NCBI GenBank assembly: GCA_004123355.1
Contig: SCHM01000004.1
Coordinates: 7,839,017 to 7,903,016 of the forward strand
DNA length: 64,000 nt
Source: Amphirosellinia nigrospora
Taxonomy: Eukaryota > Ascomycota > Sordariomycetes > Xylariales > Xylariaceae
Reading direction: 5' to 3'
The position numbers and the translations under genes were made by a program. The notes beneath the pieces were generated by a model. That model did no database searches, was not told where the DNA came from, and was given only the letters and a program-made list of their open reading frames with translations. This document shows, one piece after another, positions 35,781 to 46,088 of the stretch (its first letter is position 1; each line of letters opens with the position of its first letter).

Positions 35781-37117
35781 TTATCGACATATACGAATTT
35801 CATAGTCCTGGCCATTGTGTGACAAAATTGTGACCTCAATACCCCAATCAGCAAATGCATACGAACTTACGCCACTTGATTTCAGGGTAGCATCATTGAG
35901 TTCATCACCTGCACACCCGCCGGAGCCAGGTGTTGCATCCAAGACTCTCACGGGGCCCTCCCCAGTTGGAGTTGTGGTCGAAACGGTGTATAGAAGAACC
36001 CCTGGGGAGCATGTCGCGTTGTCGAGGCTCATCGCTGACCGTACCTCGGCAACCAGAACTTCGGTGTCGCTCTGCTTTACCACAACAGCTTTCTTTCCAC
36101 CGGAAGCTTCCAATGGCGACAGGACATGCGTGGTCTCCCCGCCATCCGTCACACAATCAACCTGATCATCGGTACTGCGGCACTCCGGGTCAATATCGAC
36201 TTTCATCGTGATTGGAGGGGGCTGCAGAAGCGTTTCGAACAATCTCTTGTCTCCAAGGAAACCTCGCGTCTTTAAAGGCCGGAATAGGAAGAAACAGTTA
36301 TAAGGATGACTTACAGCCAGCCAAGTCGCCACTTGTCCCATGAAAAATAATCCGGGCTTGGCCCGCTGATAAGTCCCATCAAGTCCCAACCACCAATGTA
36401 CAACCCGTTGCCTCACCATCAAACGGATAATAATCAGGCAGACACATGGTGTGCCAGTCTCGTGATTCAACACAAGGGACCCCCAGTAATTGTAGCCATC
36501 CACCCAAAAGTGACCGACTTCTTCGCAACATAGGTGCCATCGCGTGTCGTCACGTCACCTATATATGTCGGGCTGAAGCTAATGGCGGCGGCGTTCGCGG
36601 TTGGCACGATGTAAAGGACATCTACCTCGGGGATCGGCGCGTTGTATGCAGCGAGGGCATCTTGGATGTAGCGCTGATGATCCTCGGCTGTGAAACCACG
36701 TTGCCAGTTGTAACTAACTGCCGTATTGGGCATGCGATAGAAACGCGAGGTATCGGCTCTCACAGATAAATCTAGAGCGCCATAGGATGCTGTGCGATAC
36801 CAATCTGCTGCCGAGGGAAGGAAGAAGTCATATAGACTCTGCGGAGAGCTTTCAGTGGCAAACTGGTCCGGGAAGTCGATGAATATCATGAATCCGCTGA
36901 GGGTACCAACACTCGGCGCGCAGTTCAGTTCGTAGCCGAACCCTGCACTCAAGTAAACACTTTGGACTGCTGGGATTTTGCAGGCCGAGACATCAGCGCT
37001 GGCGTGTGGGAGATTGGCAATCCATGCCCGGTGATGATCCCACAGATACTCCACGCCCAGCCAGTTAGTGACTGTTGTTGTGGCATCCTGCTCAGCGTAA
37101 ATTAGAAACTTGAACAA
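35781..37117 (-). pseudogene. M6-like zinc metallopeptidase, frameshifted in the metal site
   Basis: The upstream stretch reads GTLSGFMIFIDFPDQ, FFLPSAADWYRTASYGALDL, YNWQRGFTAEDHQRYIQDAL and VDVLYIVPTANAAAI, the usual run into the active site of M6 (immune-inhibitor-A-like) peptidases. VLNHETG follows and then, after a frame change exactly inside the HExxH metal motif, HTMCLPDYYPFD. A further change precedes DLMGLISGPSPDYFSWDKW. A 140-nt intron (36175-36314) joins LGWL to TDDQVDCVTDGGETTH. The C-terminal 120 residues are a beta-rich tail ending in QDYEIRICR. No ATG or signal peptide is visible at the 5' end. Sequence before about 37091 looks intronic, so the first exon is missing or unrecognised. 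Confidence 0.75.
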
Positions 37118-38155
37118 GCCACCCTTCTACAAACTTTAATGGGAACTTATAACGCCCTTAATTATTTGACATGCATCTATTATCATTGACATGTTATTTA
37201 TATTAAATATGTCTTGACTGCACGAATACCTGTATGGCATGGGTCGAACCCGTTTTTAGTAACCAGCTCATCGAAGCTCCGACCTACTCCAAATTCAGTT
37301 ACATATAGATTTGCGGCGTCATCGTGGCGGGATGCCAGAAGCGGTAAGCTTCCAGTACGGTATAGCTCGGATTTCTCTATACCTATATTTAACAACAAAG
37401 AAAAACCTTGATAGGTGGAAAATCGTCATCCACCGTTACTATCAAGCGAAAGAATCCAATGAAAACAATTTAAAAGTGTTAGAACTGGGAAATATTTCAG
37501 CTCGCGCTCTATGTATCACCATGATCTGTATGTAGGCATGTCATATTTACACTTTTAAGCTACTCTTGCAAGGGTCTAGTCTCTAGGCTTGGCATGTTGC
37601 CATACTAATATCTAACGCTCATTCTGAAGTGCCTTCGACTCAGATTTGAAGTCATGTGCATAGCCGGCCTGAATAAAGCATGTCAGAGCTGAACTTTTGC
37701 TTCATCACCATCGATTCAGCTCTTACGTACACCTAGATGTACAACAGTAGTGTACTTTTAACCGCATGCTAAAGCAGAGCCAGTACCTTTGGACGCTTGA
37801 ACAAATCAAACGGATCCAGGAAGTCATGAAAATTGCTATAATTGTATGAATTGTATGTTCTTAAACTCGGCGTTCGTGATAGCCTTGACCTTGATCATAT
37901 ATCGAATAGATCTTTCATTTTGCACCTTTTGTCGAGTTGGGCCGATGTATGTCTAAGCTTCTCCCTAGAAGATGCCAGTTACGTAAATGAATGGAGGGGT
38001 TCATCTCGTCGGGAATGTACAGGTATGGTTGGTGCCTAGTAAAAAACACCAGGGGAAGTACCTTTTACGACCAGGATTACCACACCACACCTAATTTAGT
38101 ATGGTATATCTAACCTCAACCACATAGATTTTGTGGCCCTTTTACAGCCCTCAAA
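37118..38155. other. Intergenic region, no supported gene
   Basis: No domain-bearing frame. The 5' exon of the metallopeptidase relic might lie here but I could not recognise it. Confidence 0.45.
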
Positions 38156-38498
38156 ATGGCCAAAGGCAGCCCGCACCTAACGAACGAGGATATCACTCGA
38201 ATACGAATACTACACCGAGATGGATAGCGAAAAACACTCGAAATTTGTCGAATTACGGGCTATACGAGGTAACAAGTACGTCGTGCAGTAGCCTCCGTAC
38301 AGCCGCAAAGGTGGCCCCCCCCCCGCGGCTATTGGGCCAGCCAGGGAGGTTCTACTCGTTCAATTTAACACGGCTTCGCGTCGGGCTTGTTTTCTGGGCT
38401 GAAAAAGGCTCGCGCACGAATTCCTAGATGGTGCGTACGGCTAAAAGGCTATACGGAACGGGCTACAACGTCTTGGATATAAACGCTACGTGGCTAGT
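38156..38498 (+). pseudogene. Relic of a Tc1/mariner-type DDE transposase, N-terminal part
   Basis: From the ATG at 38156 the translation gives MAKGSPHLTNEDITRIRILH followed by RDG. After stops and frame changes come TRQQVRRAV and, near 38440-38498, AIRNGLQRLGYKRYVAS. This helix-turn-helix start followed by AIRxxLxRLGYKRYVA is the characteristic N-terminal DNA-binding region of fungal Tc1/mariner-like transposases. The DDE catalytic half is absent. No terminal inverted repeats were found around it. Confidence 0.7.
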
Positions 38499-39593
38499 AA
38501 GTTGGGTATGGCCTCCCCAACCGCATCGAATGACTAAACTCCTACGAACTACATGAGTGAGATACGCAGCGCTAAAATTAAACGCATTTACTTTCTAGTG
38601 AAACCTGTATTCTGAGTCTATTGGTCTAGATCCGTGTGATAGATAATTAGCTCTCTAGCGTAGGTAGTAAGAGTTGCGAGCCGCATTGTAAACATGTTTT
38701 CTATCTAGCATGATCAAAATTTAAATCTAAGAGGGTTTGATATGTAATCATCATCCTTCAGTTCTTAGAAATGGAACGTTATGGAAGTTCATCAAGTGAA
38801 ATGAGAATATTGCTCTGTTAAATCGCATACTTTGGAGTTTGTTTCAATGTTGCAAGTCCTAACTTGGTGCCCCAACAACCCGCAACCATCTTTAGGTCGC
38901 GACACCACATCTGTAGAGGTTGGTCAAGTCTAATAGCATACGTTCATTCTATAGTCAGTTTTATTTGGCCCGCTAAGTGGTAAATTGATACTAGCTTTTA
39001 CCTGTTGCAGACCTCGTTAAAACAAATAGCAACCGTTAATCCTAAGGCCTTTATATTTCAAGTAGCCAATAGGCATTCCTTGTTACACAAAGATCTAGAA
39101 TTATGATTAGCTCATTATTTTATCCGAATGTCTTTCTCCACGGCTATCATCCTTGTGCCCCTTGTGGTAGTTCACGTCTAGTCTACATTTGTGCAAGCGG
39201 ATTATACCTATACTATACAAATGATTCACAGCAGAAATAAGATAATTCCGTTTTATGCGGTCGCGTTCCTGCGTAACGTCGTGATAGTACGGAGGTTAAA
39301 AGTAGATTCCGCTCCGCAAGAAGGGTCGGGAGCGGGTTTCAACAGGCCCCGATAAGCCCGCGGTGGGTGATGATACCTAGGTAGAATCAGAGTAGACTCA
39401 ACGCTATGTGGGCGGATTCCACATTCTACCAATCAATGATGAGTAGCAAATGGCGCTACGTCAATAGTTTGTGAGGCAATACTAACAATAAATAATCGGT
39501 TTCTCATCCTATATCAATCTTCTAAGTTCGTTTCATTTCGCAAGTCTGGTCATACCTTTCGGATCTCGACGGCAATACATTAATAACATCAGG
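38499..39593. other. Intergenic region, no supported gene
   Basis: Mixed AT-rich sequence after the transposase relic, leading into the promoter of the aldo/keto reductase. No coding evidence. Confidence 0.5.
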
Positions 39594-40774
39594 ATGCCAA
39601 TTCTCGCAGGCAAAGAAGTCAGTAATAATGGCCTGGGATTAGAGCGTAAGTATGAAACGTCACTCCATCGCGTCTATCGGATCAGGCTTACCATATATAT
39701 CTACAGGTCTCACTAAACCCGGATCGAACATCACTGATGAAGATGCCTTCGCTTTACTCAAGGCCGCAATCTCAGCTGGGGTCAACTGCTGGAACGGCGC
39801 CGACTTCTACGGCACTCCCGCGAATAACTCTTTACATCTCATCAGCCGATATTTCGCCGCCTACCCAGAGGACGCTGACAAGGTGGTGATTTGTATTAAG
39901 ACCGGGGTCGTGGATATGCGAGTACGTGTTGAGCGTCCTTTACCCCCCTAAACCGCTTCTCTTGTCTATTTGCTCCTGATATCCTATATCCGTGAGCTGA
40001 GTTTTCTGTCTTGGAAGACATCGATTAAGCTGTGATCACACATAGACATTTTCTCTTGACTGTTCTCCCGAGGGTCTACGAAAATCCATTACCAATGCCA
40101 ACATTATCCTGGGCGGCAAGAAAAAGATTGATATCTTTGGCATAGCTCGCGTGGACCCCAAAGTACCCGTAGAAGACTCGGTAAGAACGCTAGCAGAGTT
40201 GGTCGCTGAAGGCACTATCGGCGGAATTCAACTCAGCGAAGTCGGCCCAGAAACAATCCGGCGCGCCACAAGCATCGCCAAGGTCGACATGGTCGAGGCC
40301 GAAGTCAGCTTGTGGGCAACTGAAATTTTCGACAACGGGGTTGCGGCGACATGCGACGAGTTGAACATCCCCATAGTAGCGCACACACCGCTCGGGGCGG
40401 GCATGTTGACGGGCAAGTTTAGGAGTCCAGACGACCTGGAGCCCAATGACCATCACCGTTTCTTTCCCCGCTTCCAGCCTGAGAACTTTCACAAAAACCT
40501 CGAACTTGTCGACGCTATCAACAAAATAGCCAGGTCAAAGGAATGCTCGCCCGCCCAATTGGCATTGAATTGGCTCAAGTTGCAAAGCAACAAGACGGGA
40601 GTGCCTCCGTTAATTCCTGTTTTCGGGGCTAGAACCCCAGACCGTATTGCCGAAAACACAAAAGAGATCAATCTCGCGGACGAGGACTTGAAAGAAGTTG
40701 AGAAGGTTCTGGCGTCCTTTCCTGTGGCTGGCACCCGATACCCAGCCCGAGCCATGGATCTCGCAGAGTATTAG
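39594..40774 (+). CDS. Aldo/keto reductase, pyridoxal-reductase-like (intact)
   Basis: Three exons (39594-39645, 39707-39921, 40046-40774) with introns of 61 and 124 nt give 331 residues in one open frame. Conserved segments: GVNCWNGADFYGTP with the catalytic Asp and Tyr region; VVICIKTGV with the catalytic lysine; DIFGIARVDP, where pyridoxal-reductase-type members have ARxD instead of the usual histidine; GTIGGIQLSEVGPETIRRA; IPIVAHTPLGAGMLTGKF; and the NADPH-binding tail LIPVFGARTPDRIAEN. By family it reduces pyridoxal or another aldehyde using NADPH in the cytosol. A role in the neighbouring metabolite cluster is possible but unsupported. It is one of few undamaged genes here. Confidence 0.9.
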
Positions 40775-41129
40775 ATTTGGTTCCCCCCATACACACTTTC
40801 TTTGGCAAAGAACGGGACGGGGACAGGCAAAGAAAGATGTATCGTAAAGTGTTTGTAAAAATCAGCGACATATCAGTGGAAGTGAAAATTAAAAAGGTTG
40901 TCACATAGTTTGGTAAAGGTGAGGTCAACAGAACCTATAAGACACTCACTTATAGTAGACGGAGCGGATCAACCCAATTCCGCAAACCGTATCAGCCAGA
41001 TTTCCTTCATATATAAAACTTGGGTAGATCATCTAGGGTACTATACCCCGATAGCTGTAGGCATTAAATCATGGGTTATTTCGTCTTGGAGTTCAATCAT
41101 ACGATTCCTTGCGAGAAAGGTATAATTAG

Positions 41130-41244
41130 ATGCAACTTATAGAACCGAAGGCGCCTAGATCCCTTCGTTTCCCACATCTGCCTCTCCTTGACGCCCACTG
41201 CCACTTTTGGTGTCAACCATACCACCGAGAAACAAGTAGATATG
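41130..41244 (+). pseudogene. Possible amidohydrolase N-terminal exon fragment
   Basis: An ATG at 41130 opens 38 codons containing LPLLDAHCHFWCQPYHR, similar to the DxHxHFW metal-binding start of amidohydrolase-2 proteins, followed at 41245 by a good GTGAGT splice donor. No downstream exon with amidohydrolase motifs was recognised before the beta-helix gene, so this is probably an orphan exon left from a deleted gene. A chance match is possible. Confidence 0.35.
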
Positions 41245-41997
41245 GTGAGTATTACGGTAACGCCAATCCCCTTTATTAGGAATCAACTCGGTCTGAACTT
41301 TCTTGAAAAGTAAGTCCTGTTTAGTGGATAAAATGATAAATTTATTGTCTTGAGAATATTACTAAGGAGATTACGGGAAAACTCAATTAGGTAGCTACAG
41401 CACTATTCTTCACCTGAATAAGACCATGTAGCCTGGGCCTTTTGAAAGCGATTTTATTTCCCATCTGCACACACGCGACCGGAAGATGACTTAATTATTA
41501 TATACCTACTACTAGATCTCCTTAGCCCTTAGGCTCTGGTGCTCTCCCTTCTGGTCATCCCGAATATACTCTATACTGCTATGTCTCACACTTTTATGTC
41601 CCTCCGCTATCTTTGACATTACCTACATATCATCCTTGGTTTTAATTTCCTTACTGGCAAGTAGATGACGTGCAACGACAAGTAAAGCTGCGCCAATAAT
41701 CTATCCCTGCATACGAATAGCGGTGAACATATAACTACTTAATCCCATCGTGGTTTACTCGAATAAGAACATAACTATGCTGCGATCCTATTTATGATAT
41801 AGAACTAAGTGAGGGTATGTCTATAGCACAAAACCACTCGATACCCGAAAAGCTGTATTGAACTGTAAATCAAATTTGATATTGATTACAAACTAATTGC
41901 TGGGTTGAGTGGCAGACTTGACTTCGGCCATATTCTCATGAGCCTGTGGCTCTTGTCACGTACCCTTACGGTTGCTTTCGAATGACAGGAATCATCA
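41245..41997. other. Intergenic region, no supported gene
   Basis: AT-leaning sequence with no recognised coding segments. It includes the 3' flank of the beta-helix gene. Confidence 0.5.
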
Positions 41998-43005
41998 TCA
42001 TTGCGCCACTGTGCCAGTTTCGATGATGCGTGGGGGTAATGTCCCGCCATTAGAGCAGCGGCCGTCTGGACCGTAGACATGCGTGACATAGCCCGCCTTG
42101 AAAGGACCGAAATAGCCATCCCCCACCGTGTTGTCCTTGAAGCGGTTGTTATGCGAAGGGCATTCATCTCCAGTATCGGCGATCCAGTCTGAATAGGCCG
42201 AGTACTTGCCTGCCGTGATGAAGCGGTTTGCCTCGATCAGATTATCGTCAGAGCCGTCGCGCGTGCGCACCGCATCGCCGGTTACCTGATTGAACTCGTT
42301 GTTTGAGATGACATTGCTACGTGAGTTGTGCGCCGCGTAGATGGCGTGGATATATCCCGTTAGGTCCTCGTTCTGGCCGTCACCATCGCTGTCGGCCGCG
42401 TCAGAGTTCTTGACGCCGTGGAAGCGGTTGCCCGTAATGGTGTTGTTGCTAGATTGGCGCAGGCGCAACGCAGCGTAGCCCTTTGCGTTGGGGAGCCCGC
42501 GAGTGTAGAAGGCGCCGACACGCTCGAATAGCATCCCTCGCACCTCGTTGTGACTGTTGCCCGGCGCCTTGTCGCGCCCCAGATCCAGACCTAGCCAGTA
42601 GTTGGTGACGGTAAGACCGATGAAATGCAGATTGGTGGACACTGTGGCACTGGCGCTGTCTACCATCGTAAACCATGTCAGGCCGGAGCCCTCACCGTCG
42701 AATATCGGCTTGGTCGTAGCACTAGCTGGTGGCGCGAAGGTGATGGGCTGGCCGTTGAAGTAAGTCCACACCACCGACTGGCTGAGAAAAGTGCCTTCGG
42801 CCACGATGATGTTCACTGCATCGGTAGGATTGGCGGCTGTTACTTTGGTGAGCGCCCCTTTGAGCGTCTTTAAGGCTGATGTCGCGCTGACACCGGTGTT
42901 GCTGTCGCTGCCGCTGGGCGATATGTATAGCGTCGTGGCCGGGACCAGGGCAGGACCCAGCCCTAGCACGCTCAACAGCGTCACCCATTTCATGGGCATG
43001 TGCAT
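41998..43005 (-). CDS. Secreted right-handed beta-helix repeat protein
   Basis: A single uninterrupted exon of 335 residues. The first 24 or so residues form a signal peptide (KWVTLLSVLGLGPALVPA, then the cleavage region before TTLYISP). The mature protein begins LYISPSGSDSNTGVSATSAL, the typical start of pectate-lyase-like beta-helix proteins, and has many strand repeats: NTITGNRF, SNVISNNEF and DNLIEANRF, each an asparagine-ladder turn about 22-28 residues apart. An Asp-rich loop DAADSDGDGQNED may bind calcium. It is likely a cell-surface or secreted carbohydrate-active or adhesive protein. The enzymatic activity cannot be assigned. It has no intron and is visibly GC-richer than its surroundings, which leaves horizontal acquisition open. 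Confidence 0.85.
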   Translation of the reverse strand: MHMPMKWVTLLSVLGLGPALVPATTLYISPSGSDSNTGVSATSALKTLKGALTKVTAANPTDAVNIIVAEGTFLSQSVVWTYFNGQPITFAPPASATTKPIFDGEGSGLTWFTMVDSASATVSTNLHFIGLTVTNYWLGLDLGRDKAPGNSHNEVRGMLFERVGAFYTRGLPNAKGYAALRLRQSSNNTITGNRFHGVKNSDAADSDGDGQNEDLTGYIHAIYAAHNSRSNVISNNEFNQVTGDAVRTRDGSDDNLIEANRFITAGKYSAYSDWIADTGDECPSHNNRFKDNTVGDGYFGPFKAGYVTHVYGPDGRCSNGGTLPPRIIETGTVAQ

Positions 43006-43512
43006 CTTGTGTCCTATTCAAGGGTAAGATGAAAAAAAACGCTCACGAAGCTGCCTGCGCGTGCTAATAAACTTGGGATGCTACACTATTGGTTATCTGT
43101 GCCGGGTTTGTAATATCACGAGGCGGAATGGCGACGATATTATAGCAGGGTTCGGTGTCCGGAGGCGCCAGCGCTTTCCGAAAGAACATGACCGACTGAG
43201 CCCAAATGCCAAGGGCCTAATGCTACAGAACAGCGGAGATTCATGTCGGTCGGCGTCATTGATTCTGTTGATTCTGTAGCTGAAATAGTGAAGTAAATCT
43301 TGCTAGTGAAGAGGTGTTGAGCTGAGAATGGGGGATCTGCCTCGTCTTGGCTCTAGGGAGCGCACGCTGATTGGTGGAGATTTGGCTAGCCATTTTCGTC
43401 GTGGCTCGGCTACAGTAGGCTAGCTTGACCGCAAGTCTCTTTGCCTAATTCTATTCTGGGTGGCCTTTTAATCATCAAACGTCTTGGCTTTGTTGCGAAG
43501 TGCACCATCACC
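43006..43512. promoter_or_regulatory. Divergent intergenic region
   Basis: About 500 bp between the starts of the beta-helix gene (minus) and the unknown gene at 43513 (plus). It should hold both promoters. No element is recognised with confidence. Confidence 0.4.
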
Positions 43513-45316
43513 ATGCTCGGCGTCTATCAGGCAGTTGACCCCTCCGTATACAGCAATGTATACCCGGAAAACCGGATCCACGGATCCAAGAGATCGCAGA
43601 TCTCATGATAGAGTGGTTTCAACTCTTCATCGATATGAGATACATAAATGCCGAGAACATTGTCTTTCCTCCCCATAAGCACATTCGCATCGACACCACC
43701 AAGGCTGCCCAGTTAGGCCTCACTAAAGATGTTGTTGATCTTTATCAGATGCTTCCATATAATATTAGGGATACGAATTGGAACTTTGGCACCGACGCCG
43801 GCGAATTCCTCATGTGGGGTGGGTTTCTAAATGACATGAGGGCTCTAAAAGCGACTGGTGGCAGACCGTCGTTGATCCCTTCTATGCTATCGATGACCTG
43901 AGTCCCTGGCACCGGCCTGAGGTTCGGGCATCCGACGGGGATACTCGAGGCTGGGATGACGAGAATGGCCCCTATATGCGACCGTGGTACGCCACGCTCA
44001 CTGACTGCGGTAATCACGGGAGTGTCATGGTACTTGATACAAAGACATGTGAGTACAACTCACTTTTATTGCGTTTGGCAAATGCTGACCTGTTGCTAGA
44101 TAACATGTGGCTCATTGAACAGTTAGGCGGAAGCTCTGATCCCGCTTTTTTGGGCAAAAGTAGGGACGATTACCCTAAGCTGCCTAACCGTAATGACTTG
44201 GCTCAGTTCCCTAGTCGCCCTGCTGTTGATTTTTTGCGAGATAGTGAGTTTCGCTAGATGTGTTTGATTAATTCCCGGCGTCCCCTGATCCCGTGGTTTG
44301 TGTCAATTTAGGTATTCAAGCGAGCCTCTGTTGTTGTATCCGAGTCCCGGAACTTCGAGGCCGGACAATCACTAACTATATCCACTTCTAAGTGATTTCA
44401 CGGTTTCGGAACTTGGAGTGGATTCCAGGTGGTCTATACGGGGCGAAGAGTACTCCGAGAAAGAGTACTATCAGGAATATAAACAACTCTACGAGGAATG
44501 CGGTTGGCCAGACAAGTTCAATCCCATCCTGTTCGACGCCAAGCGTCGTGAGGGCGGTAAACAGTTCAGTTACCATGTGAGTACACCGGAGCCGTCTGAG
44601 CGTGAGCACTCGTACGCCGCACTGAATCATCTCTACGGCGTTATGGCGACGGCTCGGAGAGAGTTCAAATGCAGATCCATATCGTCGACGCTACATACCG
44701 TCTCGAGAACAAAATGTACAATGACCATTGGGAGGAAGGAAGGCTCCGGTCCCGGAAGGTCAGCTCAGAAGACTACCTATTCAAACCTAGTTGGGATGAA
44801 GACAATTGTGCTCTGAAGACTGAGCTAGATTTCCGAATGGCTGACCTCGAGGCCTTACGCACTCGCGGCGGCCGCTATGCGAGTGTTGGTTGGGCAGGGG
44901 TATCAGATGAGGGGATCCATGAGTTGCATGAGAAAGCTGCCCAGGACGGCCGTATCGCAACCCTCGAGGCAAAAATACAGGACAAAGACGTGAGAAGCCG
45001 AGACGAGCGCGAGTTCCGAGAAGCAAAGGCTGCCGCCGCCACGACACCAGCCGAGGCATGGGAAAACAAGGCCGTAGACGACAGCCAATGGGAGAACGAT
45101 GATTGGGCGGATCGCTGGAGTATTCTGGGGAGCGGCACAAATCTTGTTGATGTGAAAACGGTGCTCGACGAGGACATGGACCTGGACGAACTAGAAAGAC
45201 GGATTGTGTACGCTCTCGAGAAGAAAGAAGACAGGTCTTGGAAAGGGCAGAGACTATGGCAAAACAATGGAGGAAAAGTTGCGATGATACCTGACCGTTC
45301 GCATGATGAGATCTAG
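43513..45316 (+). pseudogene. Fungal protein of unknown function, frameshifted
   Basis: I do not recognise this protein. From the ATG at 43513 there is a short start (MLGVYQAVDPSVYSNVYPEN). After a frame change near 43575 come EIADLMIEWFQLFIDMRYIN, VVDLYQMLPYN and NWNFGTDAGEFLMWGGFLND. After another near 43850 come WWQTVVDPFYAIDDLSPWH and GPYMRPWYATLTDCGNHGS. A short intron fits at about 44048-44099 (GTGAGT donor, TTGCTAG acceptor), and another around 44246-44311. The C-terminal 215 codons (44669-45316) are open, charged and helical (DEREFREAKAAAATTPAEAW). The architecture suggests a soluble intracellular protein. The intron-exon structure between 44240 and 44420 is uncertain. Confidence 0.6.
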
Positions 45317-46088
45317 TTAGCTATAGTGACTATACTCAAACTTAGCTTTGCCCCTGATTAGTTATGAGGAGAAGTGCCTATAAAGAGATATTTTGATTCT
45401 TTGTACATAGACCGCCTCTCGTTGGGGTGCTCCAATTGTGCTAAGCGACCTCCGCCTGACAAGCCCCTGTTGCACAAAATTTGACGTATGCCTTTCTACA
45501 TCGTTTCTTGGTCATAGCTGCGGAGAATGGCGTGTTTCTCTTTCGAAATTTCGCAGCGAATGGCGATGCCAATATTGGAACGCGAAACTTAACCAGCGGC
45601 TCCATTTGGGGTGGAAGGCATCTCGTATCACTGTCGGAAGAATATTTTCACATTGATGTTATAGCTTCGTGTTTCCTGATTATTGTCTCACTAGAGGATG
45701 GCGGCGTTGCCAAATATGGTGCAGGGAGTAACACGCCACACTGCATCGACAATATAACAAAGGCGACGACATTATCGCACAACTTGGTACCGATAGCGCT
45801 AATCTTGCGTTTAGAGAAATCGACTTGAAATACGAACGGAACAAATTGGAGTGTCACATAGTCTGTGAGGATTAACCTTGGAGAATGCAAAATGAAATCG
45901 ATTGTACAACTATTTGTACATGTCGCTATATCATTACTCGTATTCCAACAAGCATACCTACTACATCATTGCGGAATGTGAACCGCATTACAAAACTTCA
46001 TTTTAGCTCCTAACTCCCTCGCAAACAAGTGTTAATACATACCGAGACCCAAAGAAACAAAAGAGATGATGTAAAGCGAATGCATTGT
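45317..46088. other. Intergenic region, no supported gene
   Basis: Convergent 3' flanks of the unknown gene and the repeat-protein gene. No coding evidence. Confidence 0.5.
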
